DNA of 5,971 nucleotides from Candidatus Aminicenantota bacterium (GCA_016926925.1 JAFGNQ010000055.1:1-5971), one strand, 5' to 3'; positions 1 through 5,971 are shown, counted from the stretch's first letter. Translations and numbers: made by a program. Notes: a model not told the origin generated them from the letters alone.

Positions 1-560
1 CTTCCTTTAAGCTGAAAGTAAACGACAGATTCACCCTGGCTCTCAATCATCAGATCCGCTGCCATGAAGAAACTTTCCAGGACCCCTTTTTGTACCACGT
101 AGAGAGCAGCCTGACTTATAAACTGCCCAAGAATTTTTCCCTGGCCCTTATCTACAGGAGGCAGACATCGGATTCCAACACTATCCGTCTCGGTGAAAAC
201 CGTTTCTCCCTCGAGGCCGCCTGGAAAGCAAGGCTGGATAAGGCGCTTGCCTTTGACGGGCGATTCAGAACCGAGATCAGGGACTTCGATGAAGACCTGC
301 GGCCGGACTATGTCCGCTTGAGGCTCCGCGTCCGATTGACGACGGAGATAACGGTTGCCGCCCTCCACCTCAAACCGTTTGTTGCATCCGAACCGTTCTG
401 GGACGTGAAGCAAAAAGCCTTTACAGAACACAGGCTTTATTTAGGAACAGGATTTCCCTTAAGCGACAAGGCTGAACTCCAGGTCTATTACATCCGGCAG
501 GATCTCAAGGACAAAGACACCAATCATGTGCTGAGCAGCGGCATCAGCCTCAGCTTCTGA
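1..560 (+). CDS. DUF2490-like outer-membrane beta-barrel protein (3' part, start off the left edge)
   Basis: The reading frame is open from base 3 to the TGA at 558-560, giving 185 residues with no start needed inside the window. A TTG at base 90 lies inside the continuing frame and is unlikely to be the true start. The visible part is a series of short amphipathic beta strands separated by charged turns, for example FSLALIYRRQT, DYVRLRLRVRL, AFTEHRLYLGTGF and AELQVYYIRQDL. It ends in SGISLSF, with the terminal Phe typical of proteins inserted by the BAM complex. The pattern of PFVASEPFWDV, then HRLYLGTGFPLS, then a final YYIRQ strand matches my knowledge of the DUF2490 family, whose function is unknown. 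No catalytic residues are expected or seen. The 3' end overlaps the convergent aminotransferase gene by 11 bp. Being an outer-membrane barrel is well supported; the exact family is likely but unchecked. Confidence 0.78.
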   Translation, partial: SFKLKVNDRFTLALNHQIRCHEETFQDPFLYHVESSLTYKLPKNFSLALIYRRQTSDSNTIRLGENRFSLEAAWKARLDKALAFDGRFRTEIRDFDEDLRPDYVRLRLRVRLTTEITVAALHLKPFVASEPFWDVKQKAFTEHRLYLGTGFPLSDKAELQVYYIRQDLKDKDTNHVLSSGISLSF

Positions 561-1920
561 CGGTTTTTTCCACTTCCCGGACCGCGTCCTCGAAGACTTC
601 GGTACCCTTGAGAGCGAGCTCTTGTGTCACGACTAGGGGCGGCAGGAATCTGGCAACATTGGAATAGTGTCCGCCGATCTCGATTAGGAGACCCCGGCGG
701 TGGCATTGGGTTCGAACCCTGGCGGCAAGATCAGGAGCCGGCTCTTTTGTAGCTTTATCCTTAACGAACTCCACACCCAGCATCAATCCCTTACCCCGCG
801 CCTCGCCGATGATGGCGGAATCCCGTTCGATCTCTTTAAGCCATGATAGCATCGTTGCCCCGAGCTGCAGCGCATGTTCGGCCAACTTTTGCTCAACCAT
901 AAACTTCAAGGCGGCACTTCCGGCCGCATAGGCGATGACGTTCCCCCGGAAGGTTCCGATGTGTTTCCCAGGGGGCCAAGTGTCGAGCCGGCTCCGAAAG
1001 GCAACACAGGAAATGGGGAAGCCGAGCCCCCCAAGCGCCTTGCTCATGGTCATGATGTCCGGTACGGTATCCCAGTGCTCAAAAGAGAACATCTTGCCTG
1101 TCCGGCAGAATCCGGCCTGGATCTCATCCAGGATCAAGAGGATCTCGTATTTATCGCAAATCTGCCGGATCTTCGGAATGAATCCTTCATGGGGAACCAC
1201 CGAACCTCCCTCTCCCTGGATGGCCTCGACGATAACGGCAGCCGGCCGCCCGACGCCGGAATGCGGATCCTCGAGGATGTGATCCAGGTAATTCGCACAT
1301 TCGAGGCTGCAGCTCTCTGGCTTCCTGTCAAAGGCGCAGCGGTAACAGTAGGCATAGGGAACGAAATGGACTTCCGGCAGAAGGGGCAGGAAATCTTCTT
1401 TGAAGTGCCGTCCGCTGCATAGGGTGAGTGCACCCGCACTCATGCCGTGATAGCTCCCTTCGAAGGCGATCATGGGGTAGCGTTTGGTGTTGTATTTGGC
1501 CAGTTTCATCGCGGCCTCGACGGCATCTGTGCCCGTCGGACCACCGAAAAAGACCTTGTCGATTTCGCCGGGTAAAAGAGAGCGCAGCACGGAGACAAGG
1601 GATTTTCGCGCCGGAGTAGGCACATCCAGTGAGTGTGTGACGCGCGCTATCTGATACTCTGCGGCCTTCAAAACATCGGGATTGGAGTGACCGACGTTCA
1701 TCACTCCTGCTCCGCCGAAAAAATCGATGTAGACGTTCCCGTCGACATCCATCACCGTAGCTCCTTTGGCCTTATGGAGAGCCATGGGCATTCCCCTGGG
1801 ATAGGAGACGGCAGAGCTTTCCGCTGACGATTGATAATCCAGGAATTCCTTGGACTTCGGTCCGGGCGGTGGTGTTTTGATTAAAGGGGCGTCAGTGTAG
1901 GACAAATCTCGAAAATCCAT
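550..1920 (-). CDS. Class III PLP-dependent aminotransferase-fold enzyme (aminotransferase or amino-acid racemase)
   Basis: This complete 456-residue protein is of normal length for fold-type I class III (omega) aminotransferases. The phosphate-binding loop is FGGPTGTDA (125-133). SYHG (156-159) supplies the aromatic residue that stacks on the cofactor. EAIQGEGG is at 232-239, and LDEIQAG (264-270) carries Asp265, which contacts the pyridine nitrogen. SKALGG (293-298) gives the Schiff-base Lys294. GTF (322-324) would contact the phosphate from the other subunit, and Arg424 in NVARFLPP is the likely substrate-carboxylate arginine. The whole protein resembles the diaminobutyrate/4-aminobutyrate aminotransferase branch, which also contains isoleucine 2-epimerase-type and broad-range amino-acid racemases, so the substrate and even the reaction type remain open. 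A four-cysteine segment (192-208) is discussed under findings. No signal peptide is visible, so it should be cytoplasmic. The ATG is preceded by AAGGAG with a 7-nt spacer, which fixes the start. A 345-bp gap separates it from the upstream hydrolase gene, so it probably has its own promoter. Confidence 0.93.
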   Translation of the reverse strand: MDFRDLSYTDAPLIKTPPPGPKSKEFLDYQSSAESSAVSYPRGMPMALHKAKGATVMDVDGNVYIDFFGGAGVMNVGHSNPDVLKAAEYQIARVTHSLDVPTPARKSLVSVLRSLLPGEIDKVFFGGPTGTDAVEAAMKLAKYNTKRYPMIAFEGSYHGMSAGALTLCSGRHFKEDFLPLLPEVHFVPYAYCYRCAFDRKPESCSLECANYLDHILEDPHSGVGRPAAVIVEAIQGEGGSVVPHEGFIPKIRQICDKYEILLILDEIQAGFCRTGKMFSFEHWDTVPDIMTMSKALGGLGFPISCVAFRSRLDTWPPGKHIGTFRGNVIAYAAGSAALKFMVEQKLAEHALQLGATMLSWLKEIERDSAIIGEARGKGLMLGVEFVKDKATKEPAPDLAARVRTQCHRRGLLIEIGGHYSNVARFLPPLVVTQELALKGTEVFEDAVREVEKTVRS

Positions 1921-1972
1921 CGTTCATCTCCTTCGCTTCTACTTCTGTCGGAAACGGTATCGAAGCGTTCCT

Positions 1973-1978
1973 ACTATA
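1973..1978 (-). promoter_or_regulatory. Candidate -10 element for the aminotransferase gene
   Basis: On the - strand this reads TATAGT, five of six matches to the sigma-70 -10 consensus. It sits about 52 bases upstream of the aminotransferase ATG in AT-rich DNA. The best -35-like hexamer, about 17-18 bases further upstream, is poor (TTAGAA). This is a weak call, supported mainly by the 345-bp gap to the previous gene, which makes a local promoter likely. Confidence 0.25.
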
Positions 1979-2135
1979 AACTATTTCTGTACAAATTTCT
2001 AACATGAGAGCGCTGCCTAAGCACCACAAGTCGACTTTTAGAAATGCTGTCCCGGTCAAGTATAAAATAACTTGCCTGCAATGAGATAAGGAGCGCGGTG
2101 CAATTCTTGGGTTGTATCAGTTGTGTTTTGTAAAA

Positions 2136-2175
2136 GCTTAAAGCCCAATTTGGGCGCTGAAAATCGCCTTTAAGC
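2136..2175. repeat. Nested inverted repeats in the intergenic region
   Basis: The outer arms are perfect 8-mers, GCTTAAAG (2136-2143) and CTTTAAGC (2168-2175). Between them lie two further inverted repeats: the near-palindrome GCCCAATTTGGGC (2143-2155), and GGCG (2153-2156) facing CGCC (2165-2168). The inner pairings overlap, so only one inner stem can form at a time, closed by the outer arms. Neither strand has a U-tract directly after it, so it does not look like a standard intrinsic terminator. It could be a structured leader or 3' UTR, a protein-binding site, or part of a small palindromic repetitive element. Confidence 0.5.
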
Positions 2176-2223
2176 GGAATAATCAAGGCAAAATTTCGAC
2201 TAATTTGTTATTTGTCAGATAGT

Positions 2224-2258
2224 TACTGTGGCCCGACCCCAGTAGCAGTAGCCAGTAG
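2224..2258. repeat. Inverted repeat plus three CAGTAG copies downstream of the hydrolase gene
   Basis: TACTG (2224-2228) faces CAGTA (2240-2244), extended by GG/CC after one mismatch, with a 5-base loop. The right arm is the first of three CAGTAG hexamers at 2240-2245, 2246-2251 and 2253-2258, the last offset by one extra C. The block begins 8 bases past the stop codon of the - strand hydrolase gene. A stem-loop here could protect the 3' end of that mRNA, but no U-tract follows. Confidence 0.45.
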
Positions 2259-2265
2259 AGAGGTC

Positions 2266-3924
2266 TCAGTTTTCTTGAAGCTCGACGGTTACGATGTCAT
2301 CGAGTCCGAATTCGACTGAAATCTCCGGATCATTCACATCGGTCTTAACGACTTTCCTGTTGATCTTGACAGTCCAGGTCTCATTATTTTCATTAGGGAG
2401 GCAGAGCTTCCCACGAACGGTTTTATCCTGAGAAAGCCGCCTGAAACGGAATTCATTACTCTTAAAACTCAATTTGTAATCGAGCCGCGCTGCCGCATCG
2501 TCTCCCCGGCCGAGCCAAACGAGAAATCGGTGCGTTTTGACATAGCCAAGTACGATCAACCGTCCTGCATCGCTGAGTATCGGCGGAGGATAAGTCTTCG
2601 AAAGGATCTGAGTGATAAAAAACCGCTGGGCGGTGGCGTTATCGGGTGTGATCCAATGCAGATAGCGGATGGGATCCCCACGCTTGCTGTTATGGAGAAA
2701 GACATTCGTGTAACCCCTTTGGACGGCATCGTCATAGTAGGCCTTGTTTCTGGTTGTGATGCTTGGCGCCGCCCCGTCCTGCTGGTCCCAGATCATATGA
2801 ATCTGAGTGTAAGGATTGTTTATAACTCCGAGCACATGGTTTCGGGCCATCACTTTATCCGGCACTTGGTTCGGCATCCCGCCGAGCGCCTGGATGATGT
2901 TTCGAAAAAGCGTGATGGAACCCTCGGGCCATCCCTGGCGTTTGACTTTTTCCTCCCACTCTCCGAAGGTTTTCTCCGACATTCCCATATTCCGCAGCCA
3001 GTGTCCCATATCGGCTGTGCCGTAGTAAGGTATGGACATTCGGAAGTAGTCCGGAAAACGAACGGCGGCTGCGATACTGGCCATACCGCCTGCGCTCCCT
3101 CCGGTTATGTTGATATTGGTAGGATCGATATACTCCGGATAATTTTCCTTTGCATATTCAACCGCATCAAAAAGGTCATAGATCTCCCTGCAAAACACAT
3201 CTCCCTGTCCAGCCGAGCCGTCCCGTCCCCGCTGACTCGGAGCTATGGCGAAAAATCCTTTCTTTGCGTAGCCGTAGGCTCCGGATATGCCGACCATCCG
3301 TGTTCCGGGAACATCACCATGCACAAGGACTACTACCGGAGCCTTCTTGCGCTTCGGGTCGAAGGCGATCTCGGCATACAAAGGGTAAAGATCTTCGACG
3401 CTGCTGCGGTAGGCAATCTCACGAACCGTAATCTCTTTATCCTGTCGGAGCTTTTGCACACTGTCCGTCACTTCCCCGGCCAGAAGCTTTCCCAGTTCAC
3501 CCATCTCCAGCGCTCCCCCGACATAGGCCATACGCAAGGCCTCAACCCAATGGATGTCAGGCCTCAGGTTGACATACTCCGTCAGAGAAATCTGTCCATC
3601 GCGGAACATGTCGATGACATATTTCATAACCCCATACTCAAGCATTTGACTACGGAGCTCATCCTCGCTGAGGCCTTCATGTCTTGCCTGATCGCTGATC
3701 AACGCTGAAAAGTGCGCGTTATCCGGAATCTTATCGAGCTCAATGATTTCCCCCGAGGTGAAGGTTTTCATAAGAGTCTCGGCATATGTCTCTTTTTCCT
3801 TTTCCTTTTTCTGATTCGACGGATTTTGCGAAGTCTCTGCTGCGGCGAGGAAAAGACTCATACAGAATAATGCTCCAAGCAGAATAAGGCCGGAATGTTT
3901 TCTTGGAATTCGTGCACGGATCAT
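2266..3924 (-). CDS. Secreted alpha/beta hydrolase, prolyl-oligopeptidase (S9)-like
   Basis: This complete 552-residue protein begins with a Sec signal peptide: a basic n-region with Arg3, Arg5, Arg8 and Lys9, a hydrophobic core at about 12-26, and an AAA cleavage motif before Glu30. A Lys/Glu-rich linker (about 39-45) follows, then a predominantly helical region (about 46-165) that I do not recognise. The alpha/beta-hydrolase domain covers about 170-445. It has an oxyanion HG at 202-203 (VVLVHGDVPGTR), the nucleophile elbow GGSAGG with Ser277, a probable catalytic Asp383 in WDQQDGAAP and a probable His423 in YLHW. This arrangement is that of S9-type peptidases, but no beta-propeller precedes it, so esterase or acyl-peptide activity is also possible. 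A beta-rich tail (about 480-552) ends the protein. The ATG at 3924 is preceded by AAGGAGG with a 4-base spacer. The M19 dipeptidase gene lies 56 bp upstream with no terminator between, so the two are probably co-transcribed. Confidence 0.88.
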   Translation of the reverse strand: MIRARIPRKHSGLILLGALFCMSLFLAAAETSQNPSNQKKEKEKETYAETLMKTFTSGEIIELDKIPDNAHFSALISDQARHEGLSEDELRSQMLEYGVMKYVIDMFRDGQISLTEYVNLRPDIHWVEALRMAYVGGALEMGELGKLLAGEVTDSVQKLRQDKEITVREIAYRSSVEDLYPLYAEIAFDPKRKKAPVVVLVHGDVPGTRMVGISGAYGYAKKGFFAIAPSQRGRDGSAGQGDVFCREIYDLFDAVEYAKENYPEYIDPTNINITGGSAGGMASIAAAVRFPDYFRMSIPYYGTADMGHWLRNMGMSEKTFGEWEEKVKRQGWPEGSITLFRNIIQALGGMPNQVPDKVMARNHVLGVINNPYTQIHMIWDQQDGAAPSITTRNKAYYDDAVQRGYTNVFLHNSKRGDPIRYLHWITPDNATAQRFFITQILSKTYPPPILSDAGRLIVLGYVKTHRFLVWLGRGDDAAARLDYKLSFKSNEFRFRRLSQDKTVRGKLCLPNENNETWTVKINRKVVKTDVNDPEISVEFGLDDIVTVELQEN

Positions 3925-3980
3925 AATTCCTCCTTTTCAGATTAAAATAAAAGTCTACTATTTTCTTACGCAAAAGATTT

Positions 3981-5252
3981 TCATTTTCTCTGCAACGCAA
4001 TTTTGTCTGCCTCTTCCCAAACCCGGAGCAGGTTTCCACTCCATATTTTGCCGATATTTTCGTCCGAGTACTTTCTTTTTATGAGCTCTTGTGTAACATG
4101 AGGAATCTCCCCGGCATCCTTCCACCCCTCCAGACTCAAGTAGCCTGAATAATAATCGGAGCCGATACCGACGTGATCGACACCGATGAGCTTCGCGACA
4201 TGATCGATATGATCGACATAATCTTCCACGTTGGCCAGCGGAAATTTTGCATCCAGTTTTTGAAGTTCTTGGAGATAGGAATTGCGCGTTTCAACGGATT
4301 TCCCCGGAAACACACACAGAAATTTCCAAAAATCCAAAGGCAAATCGAACGATTCCCTGAGTTTGCCGATTGCGTCCAGTCTTTCCGGCGAGGTTTTTTT
4401 GATATATTCATTGATGGCGATAATATTGATGACACCCCCATTTCTTTTAAGGGCGAAAAGCTGCTCGTCATCAATATTCCGGGATTCGTCACATATCCCC
4501 CTGCAGGCCGAATGGGAGGCAATTACGGGAGCCTTGGACAGGGCTATGGCATCCAGTGTCGTTTTTTTGGAACAGTGGGAAATATCGACGATAATGCCCA
4601 GCCGATTCATCTCAGAAACGACTTTTTCACCGAAAGGACTCAGCCCATTATGAATGGACTCCGGTCCGTTGGGATTCATATTCGAATCGCAGATCTGATT
4701 ATGGCCGTTGTGACAAAGAGTGATGTACCGGACACCGCGATCGTACAGTTTTCTGACATTCCCGATATCTTCACCGATCGGATATCCGTTCTCGAGGGCG
4801 ATGATCGCAATTTTTTTCCCATCTTGGTGAATCCGGACGACATCTTCAGGATGATAGGCAATCGCAACCTGGTCAGTGAAAGTCTTCTCTGCCGCACGGT
4901 GGATCATCTCTATTTTTTCCAGAGTTAGCTCGAGGGCGTGACGGTATTTTTCGTCGCTTAGGTCATCTTGAATAGCATATGCTGCAAAGAAAGCGCCGTC
5001 TAAACGCCCCTCATCCATTTTGGCAAACGAGGCCAACTTCTCATAGCCTATTTCTCCCGCTTTATCGGGAGTCACGGACGTGACCTCGATATCGATATGC
5101 GTATCCAATGTTAGCGTGGCCCTGTGTATTTTTTGTGTGTATTCATTGAGTTGTTTTTCTGTCATAACATCACTCTCTTCTTGCTTCAAACATCCTGTAA
5201 CGAAAAAAAGACCGATTAATAATATCGGCACCATTTTGATTCTGACATACAT
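3981..5252 (-). CDS. M19 membrane dipeptidase (renal dipeptidase family), predicted lipoprotein
   Basis: This complete 423-residue enzyme should hydrolyse dipeptides with a binuclear zinc centre. Compared with human renal dipeptidase from memory, the ligands are all present: His52 and Asp54 in DTHID, bridging Glu154 in IALENG, His226 in DISH and His247 in IASHSAC. Substrate or catalytic residues also match: His181 (LCHNGHN), Arg258 (ESRNI) and Asp366 (GIGSDYY). The LSPFGEKVVSEMNRLGI stretch (204-220) is a family hallmark. The N-terminus has a short hydrophobic segment (about 8-18) and a lipobox VTGC with Cys21, so it is probably a lipid-anchored envelope protein. Relative to the human enzyme there is an extra stretch at about 284-340. 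The family often accepts dipeptides with a C-terminal D-residue; substrate preference cannot be read here. The ATG at 5252 follows AAGGA by 8 bases; other ATGs nearby are out of frame. It is probably co-transcribed with the S9-like hydrolase downstream. Confidence 0.95.
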   Translation of the reverse strand: MYVRIKMVPILLIGLFFVTGCLKQEESDVMTEKQLNEYTQKIHRATLTLDTHIDIEVTSVTPDKAGEIGYEKLASFAKMDEGRLDGAFFAAYAIQDDLSDEKYRHALELTLEKIEMIHRAAEKTFTDQVAIAYHPEDVVRIHQDGKKIAIIALENGYPIGEDIGNVRKLYDRGVRYITLCHNGHNQICDSNMNPNGPESIHNGLSPFGEKVVSEMNRLGIIVDISHCSKKTTLDAIALSKAPVIASHSACRGICDESRNIDDEQLFALKRNGGVINIIAINEYIKKTSPERLDAIGKLRESFDLPLDFWKFLCVFPGKSVETRNSYLQELQKLDAKFPLANVEDYVDHIDHVAKLIGVDHVGIGSDYYSGYLSLEGWKDAGEIPHVTQELIKRKYSDENIGKIWSGNLLRVWEEADKIALQRK

Positions 5253-5296
5253 TCATCACTTCCTTACGGTTCAGCGCGTATGAAAACGGAATTCTC

Positions 5297-5324
5297 ATAA
5301 TACCGGCGAATAAAGTCTTGACCA
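5297..5324 (-). promoter_or_regulatory. Candidate sigma-70-type promoter for the dipeptidase gene
   Basis: On the - strand, TGGTCA (5319-5324; four of six to the -35 consensus) is followed after 16 bases by TATTAT (5297-5302; five of six to the -10 consensus). It sits about 45 bases upstream of the dipeptidase ATG and directly downstream of the stem-loop at 5328-5349. It would make the dipeptidase and S9-like hydrolase genes a unit separate from the CocE/NonD gene. Support is from motif match only. Confidence 0.3.
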
Positions 5325-5327
5325 CAA

Positions 5328-5349
5328 CGTTAAGGTTTTCACCTTTACG
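5328..5349. repeat. Stem-loop between the CocE/NonD and dipeptidase genes
   Basis: Arms of 9 bases, CGTTAAGGT (5328-5336) and ACCTTTACG (5341-5349), pair at eight of nine positions around a 4-base loop. Read on the - strand the loop is GAAA, a stable tetraloop type. The single mismatch is at the fourth pair from the outer end. It lies 36 bases past the CocE/NonD stop codon and 3 bases upstream of the candidate -35. No U-tract follows on the - strand, so it is either a mRNA 3'-end stabiliser, a weak or factor-aided terminator, or an operator for the downstream promoter. Confidence 0.55.
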
Positions 5350-5385
5350 GCTTCGAGCAAGTAAAAATACTCATTGCCACGAATT

Positions 5386-5971
5386 TCATCGCGGAATGAT
5401 AGGCAGCACGATGTGTGACGGATATTTTGAATCGTGAAAAACCGTCTGCTGCGCTTTCTTCATATCAGTACCGAAGCCCGGCCGTTCTCCCGTGTTTCGG
5501 TTGACATTGAAAAGCGGGAAAGCACTGCTCGTGACCTCGACTCTGATTCTGTGTCCTTTTTTGAAGACCAGGCTTGTCGCCCAGAGGTCGACATCCAGCT
5601 CATACACTTTTCCGGGGACAATCGGCTCCGCCTTTCGGAACGTATTCCGGAACCGCGTCTTGGTGATATTGTCGGCCACCCTCATGGCATAACCGTCGGG
5701 ATGCACATCCACCAAACGGGCAAAAAAATCCGTGTCCGTGACATCAGAAGAAATGTACAATTTGACTCTCAACGGGCCGGTGATTTCCAGGTCCTCAGGC
5801 AGCACATCACTCGTGTAGCAGAGCACATCCTCCCTTTCCTCGATGGACCTTTGATCCTCGTTCATGCCCATTTGTGCAAAAGTTTTAAAAAGAAATTGCA
5901 CCGGATCGGCGGGATCATAGACATATTCATCGGGCTTTTCCGCACCTGACGGATCCGGGCTCAATGTTCCA
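5386..5971 (-). CDS. CocE/NonD family hydrolase, C-terminal beta-sandwich (5' part off the right edge)
   Basis: Only the last 194 residues are in the window; the frame is open to the right edge, and the TTG at 5964 is internal rather than a start. The segment opens with a GTLSPDPSG stretch followed by DEYVYDPADPVQ, which in this family marks the passage from the alpha/beta-hydrolase domain to the C-terminal jelly-roll domain (X-Pro dipeptidyl-peptidase C-terminal domain type). Family hallmarks then follow: a VLCYTSDVL strand, LEITGPLRVKLYISSD, DTDFFARLVDVHPDG, and later a KGHRIRVEVTSSAFPLFNVNRNTG run near the end. The catalytic Ser-Asp-His domain and any signal peptide would be encoded outside the window. 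Members hydrolyse X-Pro peptides, cocaine-like esters or beta-lactam esters; the fragment cannot tell which. A 133-bp gap separates it from the dipeptidase gene. Confidence 0.92.
   Translation of the reverse strand, partial: GTLSPDPSGAEKPDEYVYDPADPVQFLFKTFAQMGMNEDQRSIEEREDVLCYTSDVLPEDLEITGPLRVKLYISSDVTDTDFFARLVDVHPDGYAMRVADNITKTRFRNTFRKAEPIVPGKVYELDVDLWATSLVFKKGHRIRVEVTSSAFPLFNVNRNTGERPGFGTDMKKAQQTVFHDSKYPSHIVLPIIPR

Larger units (their letters stand above)
1921..2265. other. 345-bp intergenic region, no convincing gene
   Basis: This gap lies between two - strand genes. It holds the ribosome-binding site and candidate -10 of the aminotransferase gene (1921-1980), an otherwise featureless AT-rich stretch (about 1980-2130), a nested inverted-repeat patch (2136-2175) and a repeat-rich patch (2224-2258) next to the 3' end of the hydrolase gene. 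The one open frame on the - strand (70 codons, TTG start near 2186) has no ribosome-binding site, no recognisable domain, and runs straight through the inverted repeats, so I do not call it a gene. I see no clear intrinsic terminator with a U-tract for the upstream hydrolase gene. Confidence 0.7.

Noticed and set aside
874..1422. Open frame of 182 codons on the + strand
   Set aside because: Antisense to the well-supported aminotransferase gene, with no domain or ribosome-binding site.
1974..2186. A 70-codon - strand frame in the intergenic gap
   Set aside because: TTG start without a ribosome-binding site, no recognisable domain, and it crosses the inverted-repeat patch.
2240..2258. CRISPR or tandem-repeat array
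   Set aside because: Only three 6-base units with no spacers of regular size.
2530..3708. A 392-codon open frame on the + strand
   Set aside because: It lies wholly antisense to the S9-like hydrolase gene, whose frame has a signal peptide, catalytic motifs and a strong ribosome-binding site. The + frame product has no recognisable domain and looks like a shadow of codon bias.
4173..4928. Open frame of 251 codons on the + strand
   Set aside because: Antisense to the M19 dipeptidase gene, which retains all metal ligands; the product shows no recognisable family.
550..5252. Siderophore (pyoverdine-like) pathway, because PvdH is a class III aminotransferase and PvdM an M19-like dipeptidase
   Set aside because: No non-ribosomal peptide synthetase, transporter or other pathway gene is seen, and both families are common in ordinary amino-acid and peptide metabolism.
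5328..5349. Intrinsic transcription terminator
   Set aside because: The hairpin is real but no U-tract follows on either strand.
5434..5949. Open frame of 171 codons on the + strand
   Set aside because: Antisense to the CocE/NonD C-terminal domain and without domain support.

Overview
The window is an ordinary-looking bacterial chromosome segment of mid GC with tightly packed genes. It carries one gene end on the + strand and four genes on the - strand. Two things point to a Gram-negative (diderm) bacterium: an outer-membrane beta-barrel protein ending in Phe, and exported enzymes with a lipoprotein signal (VTGC lipobox) or a Sec signal. The mix of an S9-like hydrolase, an M19 dipeptidase, a CocE/NonD hydrolase and a DUF2490-like barrel would suit a peptide-degrading lineage such as Acidobacteriota/Aminicenantes or Bacteroidota. 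That placement is an inference from gene content, not a sequence match.

Layout, left to right. 1-560 (+): the 3' part of a DUF2490-like outer-membrane barrel gene whose start lies off the left edge. 550-1920 (-): a complete class III PLP aminotransferase-fold enzyme that converges on the barrel gene, with an 11-bp overlap of the two 3' ends. 1921-2265: a 345-bp non-coding stretch with a candidate -10 for the aminotransferase, a nested inverted-repeat patch (2136-2175) and a repeat-rich patch (2224-2258) that may be a relic of a REP/IS200-type element. 2266-3924 (-): a secreted alpha/beta hydrolase of the prolyl-oligopeptidase (S9) type with an unusual helical N-terminal extension. 3981-5252 (-): a lipoprotein M19 membrane dipeptidase with all metal ligands present. 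5253-5385: a short gap with a stem-loop and a candidate promoter. 5386-5971 (-): the 3' part of a CocE/NonD (X-Pro dipeptidyl-peptidase-like) hydrolase whose catalytic domain lies off the right edge.

How the genes may work together: the - strand reads right to left as CocE/NonD hydrolase, M19 dipeptidase, S9-like hydrolase, then aminotransferase. The dipeptidase and S9-like hydrolase are only 56 bp apart with no terminator between them and are probably co-transcribed. Together they look like an envelope peptide-trimming module that could feed amino acids to a cytoplasmic PLP enzyme. M19 enzymes often accept dipeptides with a C-terminal D-residue, and the PLP enzyme belongs to a fold that includes amino-acid racemases, so use of D-amino-acid peptides is a reasonable but unproven idea. 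I saw no CRISPR array, RNA gene, intact insertion sequence or clearly new defence-type system.
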